Below are positions 56,858-64,000 of a DNA stretch of 64,000 nt, piece after piece (the stretch's first letter is position 1; each line of letters opens with the position of its first letter). A program made the translations under genes and the position numbers. The DNA lies in contig JANQWC010000026.1 in NCBI GenBank assembly GCA_030730025.1, forward strand, positions 11,861-75,860. Direction: 5' to 3'. Source of the DNA: Crocinitomicaceae bacterium (GTDB taxonomy: Bacteria; Bacteroidota; Bacteroidia; Flavobacteriales_D; Crocinitomicaceae). The notes below the pieces were generated by a model, which was not told the DNA's origin, ran no database searches, and was given only the letters and a program-made list of their open reading frames with translations.

Positions 56858-58491
56858 GCCTGCAATTTACGGGAATTCTTGCCAATATGCTTGAGAAATA
56901 TACTGAAGCTAAGTAAAATCCAGGAAATAGAAAGGCCTGCTAACCAATCGCCGTAGGTGGTGTAGAAGGTTTGGTCGCTGCGCAGCTGGAGGGTTTGTGA
57001 AAATGCCGTTTTCACCCAATACGGTGTTTTTTTGATGATCTTTCCGCTCGGATCTATGCTGCCACTGGTGCCTGTATTGGCGCTGCGCAAAACCCAGCGG
57101 CGGTTTTCGATGGCGCGCAAGCGTGCAAAAGAGAAATGTTGTTTGTAGCCGGGTGTATTGCCCCACCAGCCGTCGTTGGTCAGTATGCAAAGCGCTTGCG
57201 CTCCTTTTTGTACTTGACGGCGCACAAAATCTCCGTAAATAGACTCATAGCAGATAATAGGTGCCAAAGTAACGGTTTGTGCTTTATTGGTTGGGTCTTT
57301 TTGAATGTTGTCAAGTTTGACTTTCATGGCCATGACTTTTGGCTCCTTTTCTATACCCAAAGTTCCGGAAGAGCCGCCGTTTTCAATGGCGATGGCAGAA
57401 AGAAAGGGGAGGTAAGCAGAAAATGGCACTAATTCTACGCCGGGCACCAATTTGGATTTGTGCGCATATTGTGGCGGAGCTGTTTTGGTGAGTAACATAG
57501 AAGTATTATAGCTTTCATACCATTCACTTGCATTCGGAATGGGCGTGCTTGCCACTGATTGTTTGTCATCAAAAATACGAACGGTGCTCGCGCCAATGAG
57601 CAGGTTGGCTTGCGGCCATTTTTGAACCTGACTGGCAAGGCTTTGACCAAAAGCGAAGGTGTGGAGCCTTTCTTCTTGAAAGGATAACGGTAGGGCCGTT
57701 TCTGGTGCCAAAACAAGGTCGGTCTGGGCAGTGACGTGCCGATTGGCCAAAACGACAATGGAGTCTGCAAAGGCTTCGTTCGAGGCAGAAAGCGTGAATT
57801 TTTCTTTGTACGGGTCTATATTGGGTTGCACAACCACGGCATGGAGTTGCTTTGGTTGAAGGGAAGGGATGGCAAATATTTGCAGTACTTTGCTCGTGAC
57901 AATCGGCAAAAGCAAAACGCCTAGAATAGTAAAAATATACTGGTTTCTTTTGGCAACATGGCGATATACGTGATACAGTCGGAATACTAAAAGATTGACC
58001 AATAAGATCCAGGCGCTACCGCCAAGTGTGCCGGTCCATTCATACCACTGCACCCAGCCAGTGCGAACAGAGAAGTAGTTGCCCAAGCTGAGCCAAGGCC
58101 AAGAGAGGTCCCAGCGGTGGTGGCCGAATTCAAATAAAATCCAGATGGGAATGAGCATGAAAAAGGAATAGCGCGTATTGATTTTTCGGTCGATGAAGCT
58201 CCAGGTTCCGAACGCAAGCGTCATGAGCAGCGCGTTCACGGTAAAGGCAAAAACACCACCGCTGACAGAGGCGTTTGCGACCCACCAAGTGGTGCCGAGA
58301 TTCCATAGTAAAAAAGCGAGGTAGACCCAGAGACCGAGTTGCCAGGGTTTTTTACCGCTCGCCAAAAATTGTTGTCGCAATAATAAAAGCGGCACAAAGC
58401 CAATAAATACGAAGGGCGTGAAACTGCCGGTAAAAGGAAAGCTTAAAATGAGCAGTGTGCTGGTGAGCAGTGCGAGCAGGTAATTTTTCAT
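56854..58491 (-). CDS. lnt: Apolipoprotein N-acyltransferase
   Basis: A 545-residue inner-membrane enzyme that adds the third acyl chain to lipoproteins. The N-terminal half has six or more membrane segments (first MKNYLLALLTSTLLILSF), the C-terminal half is a nitrilase-like domain with the triad E in LAPETALPL, K in YAHKSKLVPG and C in APIICYESIYGD. The ATG at 58491 is preferred because it begins the first membrane helix and TAATTTTG lies 17 bases before it. Many Bacteroidota lipoproteins, including SusD here, would be substrates. Confidence 0.95.
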   Translation of the reverse strand: MKNYLLALLTSTLLILSFPFTGSFTPFVFIGFVPLLLLRQQFLASGKKPWQLGLWVYLAFLLWNLGTTWWVANASVSGGVFAFTVNALLMTLAFGTWSFIDRKINTRYSFFMLIPIWILFEFGHHRWDLSWPWLSLGNYFSVRTGWVQWYEWTGTLGGSAWILLVNLLVFRLYHVYRHVAKRNQYIFTILGVLLLPIVTSKVLQIFAIPSLQPKQLHAVVVQPNIDPYKEKFTLSASNEAFADSIVVLANRHVTAQTDLVLAPETALPLSFQEERLHTFAFGQSLASQVQKWPQANLLIGASTVRIFDDKQSVASTPIPNASEWYESYNTSMLLTKTAPPQYAHKSKLVPGVELVPFSAYLPFLSAIAIENGGSSGTLGIEKEPKVMAMKVKLDNIQKDPTNKAQTVTLAPIICYESIYGDFVRRQVQKGAQALCILTNDGWWGNTPGYKQHFSFARLRAIENRRWVLRSANTGTSGSIDPSGKIIKKTPYWVKTAFSQTLQLRSDQTFYTTYGDWLAGLSISWILLSFSIFLKHIGKNSRKLQA

Positions 58492-58508
58492 TCGAGGATT
58501 CGTCAGAT

Positions 58509-58516
58509 CAAAATTA
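58509..58516 (-). promoter_or_regulatory. -7 promoter element TAATTTTG of lnt
   Basis: Exact TAnnTTTG match on the minus strand, 17 bases before the lnt ATG at 58491. It rules against an in-frame ATG at 58536. Confidence 0.45.
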
Positions 58517-58611
58517 AGGAATATACTGAGAAACACACTTGCTTTTCAAAGGATAATCACTCTCTTCGGGCAAGGTGATTTCAATAGCTTGATTTGGAAA
58601 AGTTGCGGCAT

Positions 58612-58639
58612 AAAAAAAGCTCCCGATGGGGGAGCTTTT
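58612..58639 (-). terminator. Terminator after rpmA
   Basis: On the minus strand: stem GCTCCC/GGGAGC with a short loop and seven T. It lies 17 bases after the rpmA stop. Confidence 0.85.
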
Positions 58640-58656
58640 CAATGGGGTTCTTTGTA

Positions 58657-58926
58657 TTATGCTTGTGTTGCCTCAAAAGGAACAACTGATACAAATGAAC
58701 GATTGTCTTTCTTTTTGCGGAATTCGACGAGACCATCTGTAAGCGCAAACAAGGTGTGGTCTTTGCCAATACCTACGTTGTTGCCTGGATGATGCTGGGT
58801 GCCGCGTTGGCGTACGATGATGTTACCTGAGATGGCAGCTTGACCACCAAAGATTTTAACACCTAAGCGTTTGCTATGCGATTCACGACCGTTTTTCGAA
58901 CTACCGACTCCTTTCTTGTGTGCCAT
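58657..58926 (-). CDS. rpmA: 50S ribosomal protein L27
   Basis: 89 residues. N-terminal [20 protein letters not shown] and [15 protein letters not shown] are diagnostic. The N-terminal tail reaches the peptidyl transferase centre. There is no Firmicutes-type N-terminal extension needing cleavage. It lies 31 bases after rplU. Confidence 0.98.
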   Translation of the reverse strand: MAHKKGVGSSKNGRESHSKRLGVKIFGGQAAISGNIIVRQRGTQHHPGNNVGIGKDHTLFALTDGLVEFRKKKDNRSFVSVVPFEATQA

Positions 58927-58957
58927 GGTTTCTTTTATTTAGTTCCTGTAAAGGAAA

Positions 58958-59269
58958 TTATGCTGTGATACTTTTGATAGTAATTGAAGTAAACTGCTGA
59001 CGGTGACCGTTTTTAACACGGTAACCTTTACGGCGTTTTTTCTTGAAAATGATGACTTTGTCACCTTTTACGTGGTCAAGAACTTCTGCGGTGACTTTAG
59101 CACCTTCTATAGCTGGGGCGCCAAGGGTTACTTTGCCAGCGTCTTCGATCAACAAAACACGGTCGAATTCTAATTTCTGACCTGCTTCGGCATCTAGACG
59201 GTGAACAAAAACCTTTTGGTCTTTTTGCACTTTAAACTGCTGCCCTGCTATCTCTACAATTGCGTACAT
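58958..59269 (-). CDS. rplU: 50S ribosomal protein L21
   Basis: 103 residues. [20 protein letters not shown], followed by [20 protein letters not shown] at the C-terminus, defines L21. First gene of the rplU-rpmA operon with a full two-box promoter upstream. Confidence 0.98.
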   Translation of the reverse strand: MYAIVEIAGQQFKVQKDQKVFVHRLDAEAGQKLEFDRVLLIEDAGKVTLGAPAIEGAKVTAEVLDHVKGDKVIIFKKKRRKGYRVKNGHRQQFTSITIKSITA

Positions 59270-59309
59270 ATAGCTTTATTTAATTGTTAAATAATCCAAA
59301 ATTGGAGTG

Positions 59310-59340
59310 CAAATATAGTGTTTTCTGCGTGTCCTCCAAA
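59310..59340 (-). promoter_or_regulatory. Promoter of rplU-rpmA (TTTG, N19, TATATTTG)
   Basis: On the minus strand: TTTG at 59337-59340, a 19-base spacer and TATATTTG at 59310-59317. About 40 bases of leader precede rplU. A textbook match to the Bacteroidota primary sigma consensus. Confidence 0.78.
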
Positions 59341-59372
59341 GATTTACCGGGCTTTTCTTACGCTTTTTACTA

Positions 59373-60281
59373 TTATTTGTTGCTTTTTCTGCCTTTTAAA
59401 TTGACCAAAAGCACGCCAGTAATGATCACAAGCATGGCGAGCAGCTGCTGCCAAATGAAACGTTCGCCATTGTAAACACCGATAGCCACGGCAATAATCG
59501 GAATAAAATACGTCACGGTGCTGGCCGCGAGCGCTGTAGTTTGCGCAATAATCCGATTGAAGAGGATCACGGCAAATGCGGTGCCGATGAGGCCAAGAAT
59601 GAGCACATAAGAAAAGCTCTCGATCGCATGGCTGTTTTGGTTGAAAACGCGCGGTGTGTCAAAATAGAAAAAACAAAACACTGCTGGTAAAAAGGCCATG
59701 CTGAAACCGCCCGTTGCAATTTGAATTGGTTCGTATTTGTCTAGTTTGTGTTTGATGGTGTTTAAGCTGAATCCGTATAATAACGTAGCAAGCAAGATGG
59801 CCATTGCAGGAGCTAGTTGAAAATTGCCATTAACTGGACTGTTCAGCATGATCAGCCAAGAAATCCCGCTGAAACCAATCAAGGTGCCAATGATTTGTTG
59901 TGAAGTGATTTTTGTTTGAAAAAAGAGTACGCCAACAATAATGGTGAAAATCGGCGTAAAGCTATTCATGATGCCTGCGATGCCGGAATCTAGGGTTTGC
60001 TCGGCGTAGGTGAAAAGAAATGCAGGGATGAGGTTGCCGCCCAAGCCCACCACAGCAAAAAACAACAGGTCTTTTTTGTGCTCGAGCCGAGCGAGTAGTT
60101 TGGGAAGAAGTGGCAAGAACACCACACTTGCCACAAAAATGCGAATGCTCGCGACTTGCGCTGCGCTAAAAACAACTTCGCCATCGGCTGTAAACATACC
60201 GCGCTTCATCAGGATAAACGAGCTGCCCCAAATGCAAGCGAGTAAAGGAATGAGCAGGTAGCCGAGTTGTTTGTTTTGCAT
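59373..60281 (-). CDS. EamA/DMT-family transporter
   Basis: A 302-residue membrane protein with ten hydrophobic segments in two EamA repeats. Typical motifs are IPLLACIWGSSFILMKRG in the first helix and GIAGIMNSFTPIFTIIVGVLF in the fourth to fifth. Family members export amino acids or other small metabolites; the substrate is not predictable. The ATG at 60281 is chosen because TAAATTTG lies three bases before it; a longer frame would begin upstream of the promoter. Confidence 0.88.
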   Translation of the reverse strand: MQNKQLGYLLIPLLACIWGSSFILMKRGMFTADGEVVFSAAQVASIRIFVASVVFLPLLPKLLARLEHKKDLLFFAVVGLGGNLIPAFLFTYAEQTLDSGIAGIMNSFTPIFTIIVGVLFFQTKITSQQIIGTLIGFSGISWLIMLNSPVNGNFQLAPAMAILLATLLYGFSLNTIKHKLDKYEPIQIATGGFSMAFLPAVFCFFYFDTPRVFNQNSHAIESFSYVLILGLIGTAFAVILFNRIIAQTTALAASTVTYFIPIIAVAIGVYNGERFIWQQLLAMLVIITGVLLVNLKGRKSNK

Positions 60282-60284
60282 ATG

Positions 60285-60292
60285 CAAATTTA
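60285..60292 (-). promoter_or_regulatory. -7 promoter element TAAATTTG of EamA gene
   Basis: Exact TAnnTTTG match on the minus strand, three bases before the ATG at 60281, implying a leaderless mRNA. Confidence 0.5.
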
Positions 60293-60350
60293 GTTGAAAA
60301 GTAGCCGTGTTGAACCTGCTCAAAATCGGATATTAACAAATTGTTGAAAA

Positions 60351-60370
60351 AGTTCCCACTTCTTCCCACT
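60351..60370 (-). promoter_or_regulatory. MraZ-type box pair, GTGGGAA repeated with 10-base period
   Basis: Read on the minus strand: GTGGGAAGAA followed directly by GTGGGAACT. TGGGA repeated every 10 bases fits the TGGGN-N5 pattern bound by E. coli MraZ. It lies 158 bases before mraZ and about 60 bases before the EamA promoter element. Confidence 0.55.
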
Positions 60371-60479
60371 ATAAGGCATTAAACACTTGTAAAACAAGGA
60401 TATTAGCCTTTTAATAATTGTTAATATGTAACCTTTATTGGCTCTGTACGTTAGAAGTTATCAACAATACAAAACAGCT

Positions 60480-60499
60480 GTGGTAAAAAGTGGTAAGAA
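60480..60499 (+). promoter_or_regulatory. MraZ-type box pair, GTGGTAARAA twice
   Basis: GTGGTAAAAA followed directly by GTGGTAAGAA, a 10-base tandem repeat 28 bases before the mraZ ATG. It resembles MraZ boxes with AAAGTGG repeats. It would overlap the -33 region of the TAATTTTA element at 60505-60512, which suits autorepression. Confidence 0.6.
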
Positions 60500-60527
60500 T
60501 CTACTAATTTTACCCATTATTAACGCT

Positions 60528-60986
60528 ATGTCAGGACTAGTAGGTGAATTTGAGGTCAAAATGGATGAAAAGGGGCGCTTCCTCTTTCCATCTGGTTTGC
60601 GCAAGCAATTGCCTGCTGTTTCCCAGCGCGATTTCATGCTCAACAAGGGTTTTGAAGATTGCTTGACACTCTTCCCACTACCAGAGTGGGAACGCATCAG
60701 TCAGAAGCTTTCTAAAATGAACTTGTTCAAGCCAAAAAACCGAATGTTTTACAGGTTGTTTCATCAGGGAGCCAAGCAGGTTGCCCTAGACAACGCTGGA
60801 CGCATTTTGGTGCCTTCCGCCCTAATGGAGCGCGTAGGTTTGGTTGCCGAGCTGATGCTGATTGCCTACAACGATCGCATTGAAATCTGGGATAAGTCTA
60901 AGTACTTCGAAATGATCGAAGGCAACATGGCAGATTTCGCTGATTTAGCGGATGAAGTAATGGGTGATTTAGACAATGAAGATTAA
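60528..60986 (+). CDS. mraZ: Transcriptional regulator MraZ
   Basis: A 152-residue AbrB-like DNA-binding protein that controls the division/cell-wall cluster. It has two SpoVT/AbrB-type repeats: VGEFEVKMDEKGRFLFPSGL near the N-terminus and KQVALDNAGRILVPSALM in the middle. The ATG at 60528 gives the conserved N-terminus; an upstream in-frame ATG at 60438 would run through the operator region. It overlaps rsmH by 11 bases. Confidence 0.95.
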   Translation: MSGLVGEFEVKMDEKGRFLFPSGLRKQLPAVSQRDFMLNKGFEDCLTLFPLPEWERISQKLSKMNLFKPKNRMFYRLFHQGAKQVALDNAGRILVPSALMERVGLVAELMLIAYNDRIEIWDKSKYFEMIEGNMADFADLADEVMGDLDNED

Positions 60987-61890
60987 TACTGACTACCACA
61001 TTCCCGTCATGTTACAACCTTGCTTGGATGGTCTAGACCTCCAGGCAAACGGCATTTATGTCGATGTTACCTTCGGTGGCGGTGGTCATGCGCGTGCTAT
61101 TTTTGAGCAGCTTTCGCCAAGTGGACAGCTCGTTGTTTTTGATCAAGACCCCGATGCGCGCAATAACGCTTGGGAGGCCCCAAACTTTCATTTTGTCCCA
61201 GCCAACTTTGCTTTTTTACGAAACTATTTGCGTGCCCTGGGCCTGTCTCAGGTAGATGGCATTATTGCCGACTTAGGCGTGTCTTCACATCAATTTGATA
61301 CCGCGCAACGCGGGTTTTCTATTCGCGAAGATGCGCCATTAGACATGCGCATGAACCGCAACGGTGGGCAATCTGCCGCAGCGCTTATTGCCAGTGCTGA
61401 CGAACAAAAATTAGCATCCATCTTATACGAATACGGCGAATTGCGCAATTCTAGAGCTTTGGCTGCTGCTTTAGTACGCCAACGCGACAACGCCGCCATT
61501 CTCACCACTTTTGATTTGATCAAGGCGCTCGAGCGTTTTGCACCCAAATTCAAAGACCACAAATTTTACGCACAAGTCTTTCAGGCCTTTCGCATAGAAG
61601 TCAATCAAGAAATGCAAGTGCTCAAAGATTTTCTAGAACAAGCCGCCCAGGTCTTAAAGCCCGGTGGCCGTTTGGTGGTGATGTCTTATCATTCCTTAGA
61701 AGACCGCTTGGTTAAAAACTTCATGAAAAGAGGGAGTTTCTCAGGTGAAATCGAAAAAGACTTTTTTGGCAACGTACAGAAGCCAATGACCGAAGTCAAT
61801 CGCCATCCTATTGTTGCCGATGCACAAGAATGCGAGCGCAATTCAAGAGCGCGCAGTGCCAAACTCAGAATTGCAAAGAAAAATGGCTAA
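60976..61890 (+). CDS. rsmH: 16S rRNA (cytosine1402-N4)-methyltransferase
   Basis: 304 residues. SAM-dependent methyltransferase (MraW). HIPVMLQPCLDGL, the SAM-binding VDVTFGGGGHARAIF, GIIADLGVSSHQFD and the C-terminal RLVVMSYHSLEDRLVKNF are diagnostic. It overlaps both mraZ and the ftsL-like gene, forming a tightly coupled operon. Confidence 0.97.
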   Translation: MKINTDYHIPVMLQPCLDGLDLQANGIYVDVTFGGGGHARAIFEQLSPSGQLVVFDQDPDARNNAWEAPNFHFVPANFAFLRNYLRALGLSQVDGIIADLGVSSHQFDTAQRGFSIREDAPLDMRMNRNGGQSAAALIASADEQKLASILYEYGELRNSRALAAALVRQRDNAAILTTFDLIKALERFAPKFKDHKFYAQVFQAFRIEVNQEMQVLKDFLEQAAQVLKPGGRLVVMSYHSLEDRLVKNFMKRGSFSGEIEKDFFGNVQKPMTEVNRHPIVADAQECERNSRARSAKLRIAKKNG

Positions 61891-62251
61891 GTCGCAGGCA
61901 ACTCCACCCAAGAACCGAAAGGGAAGCAAAGTCAACGCTTTTGCACAAATTCTCAATGGAGAGTTTTTGACGAAGTCTTTTGTGTTGGACAACCTCAATT
62001 ATATCTTTTTCATAATGTTATTGCTGTTGTTGCTCATATCAAAGGGTTACTACGGTAAGCAACTCACCAAAGACACCGACGCAGCCCAGCGCAACCTCGA
62101 CCAACACTCCGCAGAATTCATCGAAGCGAAGGCGCGCTTAGAGCTTGTGACGCGTCGTTTCAAAATGGCAGAACGCTTGGAGAGCCGTGAGCTCAAAGAA
62201 ACCAAGAACGCCACCAAAGTAATCCGCATTAAAGAAAAAATCAATGAGTAA
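61883..62251 (+). CDS. ftsL: FtsL-like cell division protein
   Basis: A 122-residue protein with a short basic N-terminus, one membrane helix (YIFFIMLLLLLLISKGYYG) and a charged coiled-coil tail (AQRNLDQHSAEFIEAKARLEL). Topology and position between rsmH and ftsI identify it as the divisome subunit FtsL, which is poorly conserved in sequence. The ATG at 61883 lies within the last codons of rsmH; the ftsI ATG overlaps its stop. Confidence 0.82.
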   Translation: MAKSQATPPKNRKGSKVNAFAQILNGEFLTKSFVLDNLNYIFFIMLLLLLLISKGYYGKQLTKDTDAAQRNLDQHSAEFIEAKARLELVTRRFKMAERLESRELKETKNATKVIRIKEKINE

Positions 62252-64000
62252 GGATAGAAAACACCTCTATTACCGTGCTTACCTGGTTTATTTCGGGTTT
62301 GTGGCCATTATGATAATGGTTTTGTACTCCACACTTGATTTACAATTCAATGGCCCTGGTGTAGCTTACGCTACCCAAAAAGGCGAATTGCCAACCCGCG
62401 TTGCCGACCGCATTCCGCGCATGGGTCAAATCCTCGATCACAACGAAGTTCCGCTGGTCACGAGTGTTACTTTTTACGATATCTACATGGACCCAACTGT
62501 TGTTGACCAAGATGTTTTCGATGCGCAAATCAGCGAGCTGTGTGCAGGTCTACATCGCTTGTTTCCAGAGAAATCAGCATACGATTACGAAGCGCAAATC
62601 AGAAAGGCTCGTGCCAATGGGGTACGTTATTTATTGATCCGCAGAAAGGTGACCAACGCTGCGCGTAAAAAACTCCGCGAGTTGCCCATTTTTGAACTGG
62701 GCCAAATGAAGGGCGGTATCATTGACAACATCGAGGTGATCATGCGCAAAAAGCCATTTGGCAACTTACTCAATCGCACGCTTGGTTACTACAAAATTCA
62801 AAACGCTCACGATACGCTGCGCGTCGGCATTGAAGGTGCTTACTACGACTACCTAAAGGGCGAAGAAGGAAAAGAAATCGAACAGCGCATCTCTTCGGGC
62901 TGGAAACGCACCGGTAAAATCATCAAAGACGCCGTAGAGGGTGCCGATGTCGTCACGACCATCGATAAAGAAATTCAAGAAGTAGCGCACTCAGAGCTCG
63001 AAAAACAAATGATTTACATGGATGCCGAACACGGCAGCGTCATTCTCATGGAGGTGAAGACTGGATATGTAAGAGCTATTGCCAATCTCACGAAGGTCAG
63101 CAAAGGAAAATACACGGAGAGCTTCAATTATGCCATTGGGCATTTAGAAGTGCCTGGCTCGACCTTCAAACTCGCCTCCATTATGGCAGGTTTGGAAGAC
63201 GAACGTTTTAAAATTACCGACAAAGTCAATGCAACTGGGCGCTATACTGTAGGGGGCGATGGCATGTCTGATTCCAACTACGGTATGGGCTACGGTGTCA
63301 TTACCATCCAGCAGGCTTTTGAAAAATCCTCGAACGTCATTTTGCAGCTCATGAACCGCAGCTACCGCAAGGACCCAGAAGTTTTTATCGAAAGGCTCAA
63401 GCAATTTGGCCTCACCGAAAAATTAGGGATCGATCTAGAAGGCGAACCGCGCCCGAAAGTTTCTCAGCCTGGCGATGCCAATTGGTCAGCGCTTTCTTTG
63501 CCTTGGACATCAGTAGGCTACGAGGTCATGCAAACACCTTTACAAACTTTGGCGTTCTACAATGCGGTGGCCAATAATGGTCAGTTGGTGCGTCCGTTGT
63601 TTGTAGAGAAAATCAAAAGACACGGTCAGGTCATCAAAAGTTTCAAGCCTGTGGTACTCAACCCCGAGATTTGTTCTACCCATACGCTCCAAATTTTGCA
63701 AAAATGTTTGGAGGGCGTCATGATCCGCGGTACGGGTAAGCAGCTCAAGAGTTCTTTGTTTAGCATTGCTGGAAAAACCGGTACAGCTCAATTGAGGGGT
63801 GAAAGTGGATATAGGGAGCAAAAAATCAAGGCATACCAGGCTTCATTTGTCGGTTACTTTCCGGCTAAAAAGCCCATTTATTCTTGTATTGTCGTGATCT
63901 CTCGTCCGGTGGTGGCCTATTATGGAGCAGCTGTTTCGGGAACGGTATTTGCCGAGATCGCCAATAAAATTTATGCATCTGCATTGCAGTACCACCGCGC
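62244..64000 (+). CDS. ftsI: Division-specific transpeptidase FtsI (PBP), 3' end beyond window
   Basis: An open frame of about 585 codons runs off the window, so the C-terminus is missing. One N-terminal membrane helix (near residues 12-30) precedes the dimerisation domain with ADRIPRMGQILDHNEVPL. The transpeptidase domain shows S306-x-x-K309 in VPGSTFKLA, the SxN motif S362-S-N364, and K511-T-G in SIAGKTGTAQ. These identify a class B PBP, and the cluster position identifies FtsI, which makes septal peptidoglycan. A C-terminal PASTA domain, common in Bacteroidota FtsI, would lie outside the window. Confidence 0.93.
   Translation, partial: MSKDRKHLYYRAYLVYFGFVAIMIMVLYSTLDLQFNGPGVAYATQKGELPTRVADRIPRMGQILDHNEVPLVTSVTFYDIYMDPTVVDQDVFDAQISELCAGLHRLFPEKSAYDYEAQIRKARANGVRYLLIRRKVTNAARKKLRELPIFELGQMKGGIIDNIEVIMRKKPFGNLLNRTLGYYKIQNAHDTLRVGIEGAYYDYLKGEEGKEIEQRISSGWKRTGKIIKDAVEGADVVTTIDKEIQEVAHSELEKQMIYMDAEHGSVILMEVKTGYVRAIANLTKVSKGKYTESFNYAIGHLEVPGSTFKLASIMAGLEDERFKITDKVNATGRYTVGGDGMSDSNYGMGYGVITIQQAFEKSSNVILQLMNRSYRKDPEVFIERLKQFGLTEKLGIDLEGEPRPKVSQPGDANWSALSLPWTSVGYEVMQTPLQTLAFYNAVANNGQLVRPLFVEKIKRHGQVIKSFKPVVLNPEICSTHTLQILQKCLEGVMIRGTGKQLKSSLFSIAGKTGTAQLRGESGYREQKIKAYQASFVGYFPAKKPIYSCIVVISRPVVAYYGAAVSGTVFAEIANKIYASALQYHR

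Noticed and set aside
1-64000. CRISPR arrays, insertion sequences, phage genes or integrase/att sites
   Set aside because: No array of direct repeats, transposase, integrase or target-site duplication was seen anywhere in the window.

Overview
The window comes from a Bacteroidota chromosome. The evidence is a SusC/SusD pair, several secreted proteins with type IX secretion (T9SS) C-terminal sorting domains, Bacteroidota-restricted small families (DUF4293, DUF3467, the DUF7948-like N-terminus), absence of clear Shine-Dalgarno sequences, and many copies of the phylum's TAnnTTTG promoter element. The genus cannot be fixed from the sequence. Gene density is high and no gene-free stretch reaches 300 bases.

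Layout. 1-6.2 kb: a truncated SBBP-repeat/DUF7948-like exported protein, a secreted M14 zinc carboxypeptidase with a T9SS tail, and two lipoprotein genes. 6.2-9.6 kb: aroC, a DUF4293 membrane protein and an ABC-F ATPase. 9.6-13.9 kb (minus strand): dnaN, rlmN and a NatAB-type ABC exporter. 13.9-23.6 kb: a small unknown gene, a sugar-phosphate transferase, a pseudouridine synthase, a fused ResB/CcsA cytochrome c biogenesis protein, an esterase, a saccharopine dehydrogenase-like protein, DUF3467, and two glycosyltransferases whose 3' ends overlap.

23.6-36.7 kb is the information-processing core: tRNA-Thr(TGT), Tyr(GTA), Gly(TCC), Thr(GGT), tuf, tRNA-Trp(CCA), secE, nusG, rplK, rplA, rplJ, rplL, rpoB, rpoC. 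A strong promoter lies in front and a bidirectional terminator behind. Hairpins also sit after tuf and between rplL and rpoB, and rpoB appears to start at UUG.

36.7-40.7 kb: accA-recG (minus) and ispE (plus). 40.8-55.2 kb is a starch/alpha-glucan utilisation locus. It encodes a very codon-biased SusE/F-like binding protein with a T9SS tail, a T9SS-secreted GH13 amylase, a CotH-kinase-like protein, a periplasmic GH13 of the neopullulanase/cyclomaltodextrinase type, a GH31 alpha-glucosidase, SusC and SusD. The likely flow is surface binding and cutting by the T9SS cargo, import through SusCD, and periplasmic finishing by GH13 and GH31. A second CotH-like T9SS protein follows on the opposite strand in an lnt operon (55.3-58.5 kb).

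58.6-64 kb: rplU-rpmA, an EamA transporter, and the start of the division/cell-wall cluster (mraZ, rsmH, ftsL, ftsI; ftsI runs off the end). Two pairs of 10-bp-periodic MraZ-type boxes precede mraZ.

The least explained points are the CotH-like kinases in and beside the starch locus, the T9SS-targeted SusE/F-like protein, a palindromic motif shared by two starch-locus promoters, a set of genes whose promoter element lies only 3-5 nt before the ATG, and convergent gene pairs whose stop codons share one TTAA.
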